Made by a program: the position numbers and the translations under genes. DNA of 64,000 nucleotides, taken from positions 868,001 through 932,000 of the forward strand of contig RCSZ01000012.1 of the NCBI GenBank assembly GCA_014898425.1. Reading direction: 5' to 3'. This document shows positions 12,351 to 25,770 of the stretch, piece after piece. The first letter of the stretch is position 1. Every line of letters begins with the position of its first letter. The stretch is from Botryotinia globosa. Its lineage: Eukaryota; Ascomycota; Leotiomycetes; Helotiales; Sclerotiniaceae. The notes under the pieces are model-generated. The model had not been told where the DNA came from, made no database searches, and saw only the letters and a list, made by a program, of their open reading frames with translations.

Positions 12351-12692
12351 CTCGAAACCTGTTATTTTCCTCAAAAAAAAAACTCACAAACTAGATATCA
12401 TATCATGTTAAAAAAATCCACATAAAATACTCTACATGATATGTCCATCTATATACCCACCCACCTACCTACATACATCCCCAAACCCCCATCTCCCCAT
12501 CTTCCCTCTCCTCTCCTCTCCCCTCCTCTTCCCATTCAGCTTCAAAGTTTAGCGTCTTATCACTGCTTCTCCGATACAAATCTATAATTTCATAAACCCA
12601 CTTGCCATACCATAACGATCCCGAATTCCTCCTTTGACCGTATTTTCTAATCTATTACTTACCCTCACTCTCACCCTGACTCGCCCCCCACA

Positions 12693-12694
<2 letters not shown>

Positions 12695-12751
<57 letters not shown>
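12695..12751. repeat. (TC)n dinucleotide tract, about 28 copies
   Basis: Perfect CT/TC run, purine-only on the minus strand, inside a longer pyrimidine-rich stretch. Confidence 0.95.
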
Positions 12752-12753
<2 letters not shown>

Positions 12754-12951
12754 CTTCTCTTCTCTCTTTCCTCTTTCTCAGTTCTCTCATCTCACTCCGT
12801 TCTCACTCCTCCGGCTATATTGTACTCACAAGCCTACCAATCTACCAACCTATCAACCAATACTCCAACTTCCGCTCCTGCCCTACCCCCCTAGCATCTA
12901 GCATCTAACAGCTACATCCTCATTTATTATCCACCATCCACCATCCACCAT

Positions 12952-13025
12952 TCATCACCCATCACCCATCACCCATCACCCATCACCCATCACCCATCAC
13001 CCATCACCCATCACCCATCACCCAT
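12952..13025. repeat. (ATCACCC)n heptanucleotide tract, about 10 copies
   Basis: Perfect tandem 7-base unit, followed within a few bases by an AAGTCC tract. Confidence 0.94.
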
Positions 13026-13028
13026 TTC

Positions 13029-13057
13029 CAAGTCCAAGTCCAAGTCCAAGTCCAAGT
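13029..13057. repeat. (AAGTCC)n hexanucleotide tract
   Basis: About five copies directly after the ATCACCC tract. Confidence 0.88.
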
Positions 13058-13354
13058 TCAAGATCTCATCCATTTCTCCCCTGCTAATATCTTCTTTTTT
13101 CTTTCCCACACCATCAAAACAAGACTTCCATCCCATCCCACCCCATCCCACACAACCCCAGCCTTTTCACCTCACCCTGACTTACTCCGCCATCTACCCG
13201 ATTAATACCTCTCCTCCCCATTCCCCTCCCCATTCCCCTTCCCCACCACCTCACCACCTTCCACCCCTCCCAAGCTAAAATTCTACAATCAGAAATCCTA
13301 CCTTCTCCTTCTCCTTCTCCCCCTCCTCCAACATTCATCAACCCACCCATCCCC

Positions 13355-13434
13355 CTCCCTCCCTCCTTCTCCCTCCCTCCTTCTCCCTCCCTCCTTCTCC
13401 CTCCCTCCTTCTCCCTCCCTCCTTCTCCCTCCCT
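13355..13434. repeat. 14-base tandem repeat (CCCTCCCTCCTTCT)n
   Basis: About five to six near-perfect pyrimidine-only units. The minus strand is a matching G-rich run with repeated GGAGGGAGGG blocks, a pattern able to form a G-quadruplex or triplex in principle. Confidence 0.9.
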
Positions 13435-14485
13435 CTTCTCACCTTATTTCCACACCACCCAACAACCCCGTAACTACTCCCCCAAAAAGCCTTCACAAAA
13501 AATCCACACTATAACTCCATAATTTAGCACATCCCCTCACCCGCTCACATCCACTCCCCACCACGCAAACCACAAAAGAGTCAAGCACCTATATTATTCA
13601 TCAATACATCCCCATTCACATTCCACTCACAAACCTACTCATCAAATGCCCAAGTAATATATATAGGTAGGTAGGTAACATTAACTGATTCTCGCTGTAA
13701 CTCGCTGTAACTCGCCGACTAATGTTTTCTTTTACTTTGAACACCTGTATCATTCATTCATGCACACTTCTATGCCGGCTCAATTTTTCCCATTTATGCT
13801 CCCTTACTTGGCCGCACTTGATTTTCCATCCCAATTATGATCAAGCCCGCCCGCCCATTCATCATCACATCACATCCAATCCTCAAGCCATTCATTCATT
13901 TTAGTCATGATATGCACCCAATGACCAATTGCGATATGTTACATTCTGCCCTTTATTGCCCTTTATTGCCCCTTAACTTCTTTCCCATCTCCACTCCCTC
14001 CCATGCCCCATCACCGGCCCATCCCGTATAAGTATCTCCTTCTCGTCTAGAGAACTAAATCTCCTTGAAGTGATGTACGAAGTTGTGAGTTAGGTATCCG
14101 CGGTATCAAAAAAAGAAAAAAGACAAAAAAAGAAACCTTGATTGTAAAACACATGACTGTGTTTCCACAACAAACAACCAATAGCTTTCTCGCAACTCCT
14201 CCCTCCCTCCCAGATATGTCCCAAAGAATTGGTCAAGAGTGGCACCAGTAACACAACGAATGAAAACGAGAAAAAATATGCATCAATACGCCTGATTATT
14301 GCCCCTTCATCCATCGACTATGATCAAAGGGTGGCCAGCAGGTAATCACTACCAGTTCCTCTCCCCAAATCCTAAGTATGGGCTGGTAACTTTTATAATC
14401 AACTTCAATAAGCGGCCAATTCATAAAAGGTCATCCATCGTGAATCCCTAATGCAAGAGATTCTGTCAAATAAAAAGTTTATGGA

Positions 14486-17114
14486 TCATGCAAGGTACCC
14501 GAGCTCATCATCATCGAGTCGCTCTAGGTATTCTTTCTCCAGCAAAATATCAATACACTTCTTGATATCTGGAACCTTTGGTGAGAATCGGGTGCGAATT
14601 TGACTGATGGTTTCGGCAACAAGAACGCTGTGCTTCATCTTCTTTCGTGCCTTCATGATACGAACAATGGCAGACTAAAAGATAAGTTAGTGGGTGTTCA
14701 TCTACACTACACAAGTGATTTCTACATACCTGCATGAGCAACTTTCTATCTTCCTCAATAGTCTTGTGAGTCTCATCAACTTCTTGCTTTTGCTCCGACT
14801 TGATAGCGATATTAAGATTGACACGAATCTTCTTGCTCTTGAAATCATAGTTCAAGTTGAAGGTTTTGCCAGGTCCTGGCTTGTCGTCTGCTGGGGTCAT
14901 AGTGAGGACCTTGGATTTTAAGAAAATACCAAGGGTGGGATCAAGGATATCAGCCTGTAACTGAGTTGCCTTGGCGATATCTTCATAGCTGTTCTTATCA
15001 CTCTCGTTGAACAGCAAAAGGATGGCCATTTGATAAGTCGAAACCTGGAAAGTATATGGAGTCTTCTGGTTTTTACAATAGTTGGCCTTGATTTCACCCT
15101 TGCACAATTGCCAAAGCCACGTGAGTTTTCTACCACTGTGCTTCTGGTTGTAGAAATTTTGGAAACGCTCATAGGCCTTGGAAATCTCCACTGGTGGGGT
15201 GAAATCTGTATTTGGTGGATTCAAGGGCCACATACCTGTACCCAGAATTGAGTAGCTAGCATCGATTGGCTTTTCTTCACCTCCAGTAAAGATTCCTCCC
15301 TCAAATTCCTTGAAGCCGCTGTTCAAATCCTTCGAGATTTGAATGTCCTGGAACATACGTTGAAGCTTGTTGGTATATTCAAATCCACATGCTTCTTTCA
15401 GCTTGCTGATCATGCTTGTCTCGGCATCATCTGATGAAGAACTGGTGTGGACCAATCTACGAGCAAGCATGCGCGAGTAAAACTTCTGGAACACATCCTT
15501 GTCTTCAATATACTTGAAGACTGTCATAATTTGAGTCAGAGAGTTCTCGATATCACTCTCCTCGGCTCCACTGGCACTCTTCTTCAATAACGAATCGGCA
15601 TATTTGGCGAGCAATTCAGGGGATTTGTTTGACCCAGATTTGCAGACTTTATTGCGGTTCACAAACTCCTTGCATGCATTATCAAGAGACCTAGTAAACT
15701 CAGGCTCATCCTTGAATGCTTGTTTTACAAGACTTGAATATTGTGTGTGAATCTCGAGAAGAGCATCCACATAAACCTTGGGTTCGAGCTTATCACCCTC
15801 ACCAGCGACTTTTGCTACTGATGCAAGACCGGCGTTGCGAACATGAGCCTCGAATCTGGTACGGAGTGGTTCAAGACCATCTGGAATTCTTGCCAGCAAG
15901 TTGTACGTGCGTGCCATATCGTCATATCGATCATTATCCAAAAGAACCTGAAACTCGTCTCGAAGAAGTACGGAGTGGTCTGCAATAAGAGCAGTGTTGC
16001 AGGCTTTCTTCAATGGAATGATAATATCCTGGTGCAGATACATTCTAACTCGCTCTTCCTCTTCTGCCAATCGAATTTCAGCCTTCTTCATGTATTCTAC
16101 TATGCTATTTTCCGCGACAAACTCTTTCGATTCGGTTCTGTAGAAGGCCTCGGTGGCTTCTAAGAATGGCTTCTCAAAGTGGAAACGGTAAACATCGAGG
16201 GTAGATTTAGTAGGATCCGATTCATCCAACCCAAGTGATACAAAAGAATCAACAATGGCCTTAATCTGATTGTGCTCGATAGTCTCGCCATTTCTTTGCC
16301 TCTCCACCATCTTGAGAACAGCATCCATAACCTTTGAGTGGACAGCTGTGAATAGAGTTTCTCTCCATTGAACAAGGTGTAGAGTGTAAACATCGTAGAT
16401 GTTCTTTTTTCCCTCGTCCATTTCTCGCTTTACCCAATGACGATTAAGGTATCGGAACAAGTGGTTGACATATTTTGCTGCTGTCGTGTATCTATCCCAT
16501 TCCCGAATATAGAAACTAAGGAGAGCTTCGTCGCTATGTGTCTTAGAGGCGAGAACGAGTTCCTTGAGATATTGTGTTAGGTATTTGATGAGATTTTTGT
16601 ATAGATCTTCACCGAGAAGGTGTGCTGTAAATACAGAATCAGTATACATGTGTTGAAATTTGGATTGGTAAAAGGTCTCACCTCCGCGATGCGCACCTCC
16701 GATCACTCCTGGACCATGGTTGCTGACTGCCTTTTGTGATGTACAGAAATTATGCACAGCTCTATGTCGGGTTAGATGATGCTGCCAGAGTGTGTGTTTG
16801 GAATACGTACGTGTATACTCCCATATACTATAGATAGAAAGCAAATCAGTAATTGCGCATAAGAGCTGAAGAGAGATGGGGTGGCACCTACAGTACTCAT
16901 ATCGACACCGTCTGCCAATTGTAACATGACCTTTGAGACTCCAGCCTCGAGATATTTCCATCTAAATCGCAGAAATTTGTGATTAGCATATTGAATCAAG
17001 CAAGGTCGAAGGGGAAGGTGGCAGAGAGAAAAGATCCAGTACGAACGTCGCATCTAAGTCCTCCCGATTGGGGACAGGAGGCATAACGACTACCGTCCTG
17101 GTAGCGACTGTCAT
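14486..17114 (-). CDS. CUL1: Cullin-1, scaffold of SCF ubiquitin ligases (Cdc53 homologue)
   Basis: Elongated scaffold that joins Skp1/F-box substrate receptors to the RING protein Rbx1/Hrt1. The long middle exon (about 14680-16625) holds the cullin repeats. [14 protein letters not shown] marks the start of the cullin homology domain, followed by [20 protein letters not shown] and a winged-helix region. The last exon carries [12 protein letters not shown], whose Lys after IM is the Nedd8 acceptor, then the C-terminal winged helix ending DDELGYLA with TGA at 14486-14488. The N-terminus is split into small exons: 17114 begins [19 protein letters not shown], followed by [18 protein letters not shown] and [18 protein letters not shown]. 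About 770 residues, standard for the family. The N-terminal [13 protein letters not shown] stretch fits Cul1 rather than Cul3 or Cul4. Confidence 0.95.
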
Positions 17115-18320
17115 CTTGAGTAAAGTTCAATGGAAGTGGTAAAGAGAAAAGATCGTATGTTTTGAAATAGGTTCAAACTGGTATAAGGAACTGATGGATT
17201 TGAGCCAGCAGCTTGAAGGAATGTAGGTTTGGGACTGCAAGTAAGATTATGAAAACGGAGGTGATCAAATGAGCACCTTTGTGATAAATCACAGAATACG
17301 ATGCAAAAGGTTCTCCAGATCCTGGAAGTTGTCGAGGTGGAAGTGAAAGTCGAGGTTGAGGTTGTGATTGTGGTGAGAGTGTTGTAAATCGAAGTGGTTG
17401 TGTTGGAAAGATGATGTAGAGGATGTGTATTAAAGGGTATACTGCCCACAATGTGAACTAGAGGGAAAGAACACGCTAGAAAGGTGAACGCGTACAATAA
17501 TATACGGTCAGATCTCTTAAAATCTCTCCAATAGAATATATGAGTAGATGTTAAAAGGGTGAATGTGTATGATGTTTCCCTTTTCCCTTTTTCCTTGAAG
17601 TCTTGAGTAAGGATGAATTCGTGATTCAGTTGTATGATAGCAGGCTGCCGTGCACTTTCTATAAGCAGTATGCAAGTATGCCTGAGGCTATAGGAATTTT
17701 ACCGCCAAATACAGGGTTATGGAGTTACGGCAGGCGTCAAAAACAGCCAGGAGTTGTATTGATAAAGCTCCCGAAGTCCGAGACTTCAAAGGTCTTGATA
17801 ACCGATAAGAATGTTGACTAAGCAAACTGAATTAGACATAACACAATCAATATATAGCAAGCAACTTCATCAATTCACAACATTACATACAAAGCATATA
17901 CTTTTCTTAGAAACTTCAAAAGAAGCAAGTTCTCCATAAATATACCATGTTTTACTGAACATCCTGAAAGTTCAAGGATCTAGTACAGCATGACATACCT
18001 ATCAAAATTAGCAGACCCCTCCTTTTACCCCTCATTCCAAAGCCCACTCGAGCCCGAGTAGGTGGAACTCAGATGAACTACCAGAGAAATCTTTACATCC
18101 CTTCTACACCAGTCAATCTTTTCTTCCACTTGGTAGATACCTTCTAATACCTCAATTCTACTTCAGATATTGTTTTGGTTTATTAGTAGGTATAGATAGT
18201 AGATCCAATGTACTACTCATTTGTCATTTCTTTAACGAGAGTGACATCATTGCCATTACCTAGATACCAGTCCTCAAGCAAGCAAAGGCAATTATTCGCC
18301 TGGTTTTTGTCACACTTTAT
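17115..18320. other. Intergenic: divergent region between cullin-1 and the cupin gene
   Basis: Presumed 5' regions of both flanking genes. Open frames at 17111-17497 (minus, Ser/Thr-rich) and 17603-17821 (plus) show no recognisable domain; I treat them as chance or upstream-leader sequence. No clear repeat. Confidence 0.5.
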
Positions 18321-19024
18321 TTGTCTCGTTCTAATACATCAAGATCTTCATCCACAATCTACCCCTTTTCAAATCTCTCTCAAAAAAAAGATGCACCTCC
18401 CTCTCGAGCTCACCCCCCTCGTGAATCGAACCACAAACCGCCATCACATCCCCACCCATCCCACCCCCTCCTAATCTATCATTCCTGCATCCCCCCCTCC
18501 ACTCCCCCCTCCCTCATCGAGTCCCACCTCAAATCCCTCAGTATCGTCACTCCTCACTGGCGCTACACCATGTACACACACCGTCATTTCCACAGCAGCA
18601 CCCACGAGGTTCTCTGTATATTTTCCGGAAGTGCAAGATGATGTGACCATCCCCCTTCCCCCCTCCTCTCCTCTCCTCTACTCTCCTCTCCTCTCCTCTC
18701 CTCTCCTCTCCCTACACATCCACTAACCTCCCTTCCTCCCAAGGTTTCAGCACCCCAACCCACACCCCCTCCTCCAAGGTCCAAACTATAGTAAAATCCG
18801 GCGACGTCATCATAATTCCCGCCGGTATATCCCACCACCTCCTCGAAGGCCTCACCGGTGATTTCCAATTGATCGGTTCTTATCCCAAAGGTAAAACATG
18901 GGATATGTGTTACGGGGATGGAAGTTCTGACGAAGAGGAGAAGATTCGGAGAATTGCTGATTTGAAATGGTTTGATCGAGATCCCTTGTATGGAGATCAA
19001 GGGCCTGTTTTAGAGGAGAGTTGA
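18321..19024 (+). CDS. Cupin-domain protein (YjlB-like), possibly frameshifted near its N-terminus
   Basis: A small single-domain cupin of unknown substrate, similar to the bacterial YjlB type. Cupin motif 1 is exact: HFHSSTHEVLCIFSG fits H-x-H-x(4)-E-x(6)-G. Motif 2 is GDVIIIPAGISHHLLE. The protein ends GDQGPVLEES with TGA at 19022-19024. One intron is needed: donor GTGCAAG near 18629 and acceptor just before 18744. It contains a TCTCC repeat and pushes a serine codon across the junction in the right frame. The N-terminus is doubtful. The frame with motif 1 opens at 18321 with a Ser/Pro-rich start, while a more family-like start (ATG at 18391, leading to HIPTHPTP) lies in another frame and meets the motif frame at a C-rich run near 18463-18475. 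This may be a sequencing indel or a real break. Confidence 0.6.
18663..18711. repeat. (TCTCC)n tract inside the cupin intron
   Basis: About ten pentamers with a single variant. It makes up most of the predicted intron and may serve as a long polypyrimidine tract before the acceptor. Confidence 0.9.
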
Positions 19025-19427
19025 GAGTGGGAGTTGGATGAGATGGATTTAGGCTAATCGTAGCGTGCCGTTTCTGTCTGACAGTGTACTTGCCACCAAA
19101 AAACGGGAAGCAATCTAATAACATTAAATATATTCCATTGTATCTATGTATACGTGTATTGTATATGCGGTAGTACGGTAAGTGGTATGTATGATCCTGC
19201 GATTCCTGAATTTCCCCTACCCAATCCAATTCCAATTCCAATCCAGTTCACCCATCTCACTCCATCCAAAGACACTCATTCCACCCGTGATCCCCTCTCT
19301 TTGTATCTTATATCTCAGCACAAAAACTTCGCCAAGTCGTCAATCAATCCAATCCAAAATAAGAAGGAACAAGAAAAAAATGAAAGTCCAAAGTACACCA
19401 CCACCTGTTCTATCAGCCATAAAATTC
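19025..19427. other. Convergent intergenic region between the cupin gene and AVL9
   Basis: Both neighbours end here, so it should hold two 3' untranslated regions. Short frames at 19154-19508 look random. No repeat of note. Confidence 0.55.
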
Positions 19428-21972
19428 CTACGAATGAATAGAAGAATCAACCGCCTCCTGCATGGCCTGTGCTACTCTCTCTACCCTCTCATGTTTATCC
19501 TCATCTGATTCCCGATTTCCTTCGTTGTTCCACACATTTGGTTCGACAGACACGGGCGTTGGTTTGGCCGTCTTCTTCTCCTCTTCACCGCTATCATCGC
19601 TATCATCATGGTCTCTCACCCCCTCATGCAACCCCGGCAGATGTCCCGGACTATCGACTCTCACAGGCGCATCACTAATCTTCTCTACCACCACCGCCTT
19701 TCCGTCTCCATTCTCCTCCGCCTCCGCATCAAAGATGCTTTCTTTAAAACTCTCCGCCGTCCTCGGCCTTTCCCCCACTGGCGAATACCCCCCTTGGGAA
19801 CTTCTCGGACTCAGTGGACTCCTCTCCCATCCAGTTTTCGTGTCCACAACCTGTATATTTTCCTTCCCAAACAAACCCCTGGAGTTTCTCTTCCCATTAT
19901 TCGTAACCTGCTGGACCTTTTCTTGACTCCCCGAGCTTCTTCCCCATCCAGCTTTCCTTTTCTCTCCCATCCACGTACCCCAACTCCCAATATATGCACC
20001 CGCTCTACTCTGCACCGAAGGAGTCTTTGGTTCATTAAATCCCGTTACGCTGACTGGACTGGAAGCCCCACTTGCAGTTGCCGCTTTCTCAGCCGCAATT
20101 CTCGCTTCCTCGTTTCTCTTTCTCTGGCTCTCCCGATAGGCTTCCATATCTGAATACAATTTATTGAAAACGGTACTAGCTCTTTCCTTCCCCGCTGCAA
20201 GATTTCTGCCTAGGACTTCCTTGCCTACCGCAAACCTTTCATCAAGATGCATTTCCTTAACCTGTTCAGCAATACGTCTTTGGACATCATCAATTGTAAG
20301 ACCACCTGCACAAGGGTGTTTAGGTTCTACGATATCAAAAAGATGCGAATCTGTGTGATTGTTCCAAATTTCGTAGTTCTCACTCCTCATCCACGCGTCG
20401 ATCCAATCCATGCTAAAATCATGAGCAGGATCGCCTTCAACCTGTGGAAGTTGCGCCCTGGGGTTGTGTGCATTGACTACTAGGTAGTTGTGGCATTTGA
20501 CGGAAGATATTAAAGAGAGGAGATATTCCTCAAACTGCAATCGGATAAACTCTTCAGAACCGACGTAACCCATAGTCTTAGGTCGGCTTGGATTAGATTC
20601 ATCCCAAGTATCGTTGACAGTTTGCGTAATGAAATCGATCCATCGTCGATCGGCCGCAGAAAGTGTTAGTGCAGACCTTAGTGATGCGGATGTGATGTTA
20701 ATGGTAAGGTCGTCTAGATTAATAAGAATGTCGCTATATCGATCTCTCTGTTGTAAAAGTAAAGAATTCGTTGATCCAACAATATACGATTTTGTGCCGT
20801 AGTCCGCTAATATATCAAGTTGCTGTAAAGGAGTATAGGGGCCAAAAAGACTTCCCTAAATGTACAATTAGTAACAAATTTCATATACCTTTGAAAATCG
20901 ATATTTACCTTGCCAAATATTTGCAAAGGCAATCCCATGTAATTCAGCAAAGAACTCCTGTCGCTAGTTTTCAAACTCGTCGGTTTCACAAGGTTTTTCC
21001 TATAATCATCCAATTCCGGATCCGCACAATCTTGTAAATTTCGTATCAGACCCGGTATGAGAGATATAAGTGAGAACTGCATCATGCACAATCTCTCGCA
21101 CCTGGAACCGAAGAATAACATCTACTCTCAGGTTAAAATCCGCCATGAATCGCCAGGAAAGAGGGAATTACCTTCGGTTGTAACAAACAACACTTGAAAA
21201 GCACCAAAGTTTGCCATTTGAATTCCTTAACCAACTCCCTCAAGCTCATTCCTAGATACTCTTCCCTGTCCCCCAATTCCCCTCGACTTTTTTCCTCCGC
21301 CAAACTTTCTTGAAATCTCTTCAATATCTCTGTATCTGTGAACTCTCGTTGTGCAAACCACGCTTTTGTAACAACTCCCAATCTCTCCCTCAACATTCCA
21401 AAGAATTGCGGAGAATCTGCAATCACAACCACAGCCTTTTGTACCGTCGATCGTGTGACTTCCGCGGGGCGATTGATCAATATCGAGGCGTCCATTTGTT
21501 GTGTGCAGGAGATACCGAAGAGGGATGTTGGAGGTAGATTTCCGCGCGCGGGTCGTAGAAGAGTAAAATAAGAGAAATCTTCTGTTGATCTGCCATTTCA
21601 ACTACCCGTCAGTTCCAAATCTTCTCGTTCGAGTTCGCATAATGCGAGAAAAGCAACTTACGCATGCGCACCATCACTCAAAGCCATGAATGGTAGTAGA
21701 GGCCATTCATTTTCCACCGCAGGATCGGTCCCCTCTTCTGCCCCAAACCAGTATTCGACTTCCGGTCCTCTAAGCAAAACTCATGTCAGCCAGTTTTCCT
21801 TGCCTCATCCACCTTTACGTTCATCACATTCGCTCTCAATCCCCCACTACCTCTCCCCCAGAAATGCTTACCTCGCATGATGAAAGTCCACCACCGTAAC
21901 TAATGGCACAAACCCCTTTCTTTCCCCCGCCGACGACCCCTCCTTCCCCTCATTCCTCTCAATATTCTCCAT
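19428..21972 (-). CDS. AVL9: Avl9-like late secretory pathway protein (DENN-type domain)
   Basis: Avl9 acts late in exocytic transport from the Golgi to the plasma membrane and belongs to the DENN superfamily. The first exon ends VDFHHAR and exon 2 continues GPEVEYWFGAEEG, the family hallmark. Later exons contain FGISCTQQMD, QKAVVVIADSPQFFGMLRER, an AKRLCMM-like helix region, and LPLQIFGK/GSLFGPYTPLQQLDIL. The last exon has the conserved KTMGYVGSEEFIRLQFEEYL and FSMDWIDAWMRSENYEIWN blocks. After about residue 400 there is a long acidic, Ser-rich, low-complexity tail to the stop at 19428-19430. I chose the Met at 21972 (MENIERNEG); an earlier in-frame Met at 22077 would add a basic stretch that looks untranslated. 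Exon boundaries between conserved blocks are approximate. Confidence 0.88.
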
Positions 21973-23910
21973 CCAGTGCGCTTGTCCCTCTCCGAGTTTC
22001 TCTCCCAAGCTATAAAGAACCGACTTTCGATACGTTGTTCCAATCCGGAGCCGCACTTTGTCTCGAGTCCCTCTCACAGATTTTCTTGGCCTAATGGCTG
22101 AAAGCTAAAAAGAAAAGCAGCAAATCACCTCCCTAAATCCCTCCTCGAGGACTGTTGAATATCAATAGCCGGTGGACGAAAGATAGGTAGGTGTGTGTGT
22201 ATTTCGATATTATATCTTCGTCGCTGAATTGTTTAGTTCCGCTCATGCCACAGTAAATTACTTCTGTTTGTCCTTCTCGCCTTCAATGTTTCGAGTAGAC
22301 CAAAGAAGAGTAATCGTCCTCGTAATCAAAACATCATACTCCTCGATTCCTCAATTCCTCAATTCCTCAATTCACGCTTTCAACTTTGTGTTTCCGCTTG
22401 TGGTGACTTTTCTCTCTCCAAGATCAATTCGTCTCGCAAGCCTTCGATAGATCGCTGCAATCTCGATCCGTCTTGTCCTATCAATCTCCTTCTCCTTTCC
22501 TCAACTAAAATCCCAATTGTCATAAAGTGATACCCGTTTACAATCAACTGGCCAATGCTCTCTCCAGGGTTTTGATATTGCGAACCTAGTGAGCTGTATG
22601 CGTAATAAACCAGCCGAGCAGTTAGGCAATTTTACTCTTACCCCTCTGTTAAATTCATTAACCCTTGACGGTCCCTATCAAAAAGTCCGTCCAACCTTAT
22701 TAGTTCGCAATTTCCAAAAGTTCGAAGGTTCTTTAGAAGATTTCCAGAATCAATTTCTCAGCCTCATGCGGAGGCTGGAGCAGAGGTTTATCGCAAACTT
22801 TATCAGTATGCTATGCTCGCCCATCAAGTCAAACAAACTTGTATATCTTCTTGTCGTCAACAATTCAGGTGGGAATCACCGGCAAACAGTTAGTCAAGAT
22901 AAACCTGTCTTTATTGAAAGTGTACTAAATTTTTACTCATCAATCACCCATTGAAATGATCGTAAACACCCATATTAAAAAATATCCAGACCGTTACCCA
23001 GTTCCCATCACACCCTCCTATCACTCCTATCCAATCCATTATCCATCCCACCTCGCTGCAAGGCCAGCGAATAAGTCCAGGAAAAACATCACCCTTGCAA
23101 TTATGTGCGCACCACGCATCTCCACCATTAATTTATTGTCCAATACACCCGTCCTGTGTCGATGCTTACTGTACATGCAAGCATAAGTAAAAGAGCCAAT
23201 TTGGAGTCTGTTCTCGTCACATGATTGTGTTAGGTCAATTGTGGGCGTGGGAGACTGCGTTAGATTCTCATGTTGTTGTTTGCCATTCTTGGATTTGTAC
23301 CGTATCAAGTATCATTGTGTCTTGGAGAATGCTTGGAGGATGCTTGGGAAATGCTTAGTTTGCATTTTATTAGCTGAGCTTCAAGCCAATAAAGATACGT
23401 ATTCTATTGTTTGTATCCAATCGTTGCAAAAGGGAATGACCCCTAGAAAGATAGCTCGATCATTATAAAATCGTAACTCGTTTATTCTATTTCCCATTAA
23501 ACGCCCATCAGCCAATGACCATACTCGTCGTATCATGCTATCATCTAAGTACAACTTTTGCGGAACGAAATTCATCCATCTACTGTGTGCAAAGGTCCCC
23601 CTCTCGATTTCACTACTCCACTCAAACCATGCACGATCCATAAACCCACAGGCAGGCGGACGATAGAATTCAAAAACTTCGGAAAATACGTGACTCATCA
23701 TGCCTTGGTGAAGTAATATATGTACGCCAGAAGTCGAAGAAAAAACAAAGCCAGTTCTCGCCAGAGGTCGCGTTGCATCAGAAAGCACAAGAGAGCACTC
23801 CTCTCAGCCAGCTCTCCCATAATGTGTATCCATCCCATGCTAAAGGTTACACCTAGGCAACACCTTTTCATAACTAAATTCAATCGAAAAACAAAATAAC
23901 AAATGCATTT
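21973..23910. other. Intergenic between AVL9 and the MAP kinase gene
   Basis: AVL9 promoter plus the kinase 3' flank. Open frames at 22589-22954 (plus, 121 aa) and 23381-23788 (minus, 135 aa) have no recognisable family features. The minus-strand one is not obviously low-complexity and could be a small unknown gene or 3' UTR sequence; I do not call it. A short triple direct repeat (CAATTCCT) sits at about 22345-22370. Confidence 0.5.
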
Positions 23911-25586
<1,676 letters not shown>

Positions 25587-25699
25587 TTTGAATTAAGTGA
25601 TCTCTTTAGAGAACGGTTTGAAGGGGGCGGAGTCTTTGTAGGAATGCAAGAAGTTTATCTTTAAGAGAAAAGAAGGACGGGTGTTGAGAGAAAATGTAG

Positions 25700-25770
25700 G
25701 TGATGGTGGTGGTGGTGGTGGTAGTGGTGGTGGTGGTGGATGGATGAGTGAGTGAGTGAGTGAGTGAGTG
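25700..25770. repeat. (GGT)n followed by (GAGT)n microsatellites
   Basis: Two adjacent tracts 115-185 bases upstream of the kinase start codon, probably in its 5' untranslated leader. On the coding strand they read as ACC and ACTC runs. Confidence 0.9.

Larger units (their letters stand above)
8650..14485. other. Long gene-free region upstream of G-alpha, rich in microsatellites
   Basis: Nearly 5.8 kb without a supported coding gene, between the G-alpha start and the cullin 3' end. It holds at least ten separate simple-sequence tracts of different units, listed individually. Plus-strand sequence from about 12200 to 13450 is strongly pyrimidine-rich. Open frames here run through the repeats (Tyr/Ile/Phe or Asp/Gly/Trp/Met repeats) and carry no family features. 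It could be the promoter and long leader of the G-alpha gene, or harbour noncoding transcripts; sequence alone cannot tell. Confidence 0.55.

Noticed and set aside
12952..13025. Possible CRISPR-like array (regular short repeats)
   Set aside because: The 7-base units have no spacers and the organism is a fungus; it is a plain microsatellite.
17111..17497. Ser/Thr-rich minus frame upstream of cullin-1
   Set aside because: It overlaps the cullin start, is compositionally biased and shows no domain; probably leader sequence.
19462..20153. Plus-strand frames of 154-181 residues within AVL9
   Set aside because: They are antisense shadows of the AVL9 tail, whose own frame has clear conserved blocks.
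23381..23788. 135-residue minus frame downstream of HOG1
   Set aside because: No family recognised, no intron support, and it lies where the HOG1 3' untranslated region is expected. Left uncalled rather than excluded.
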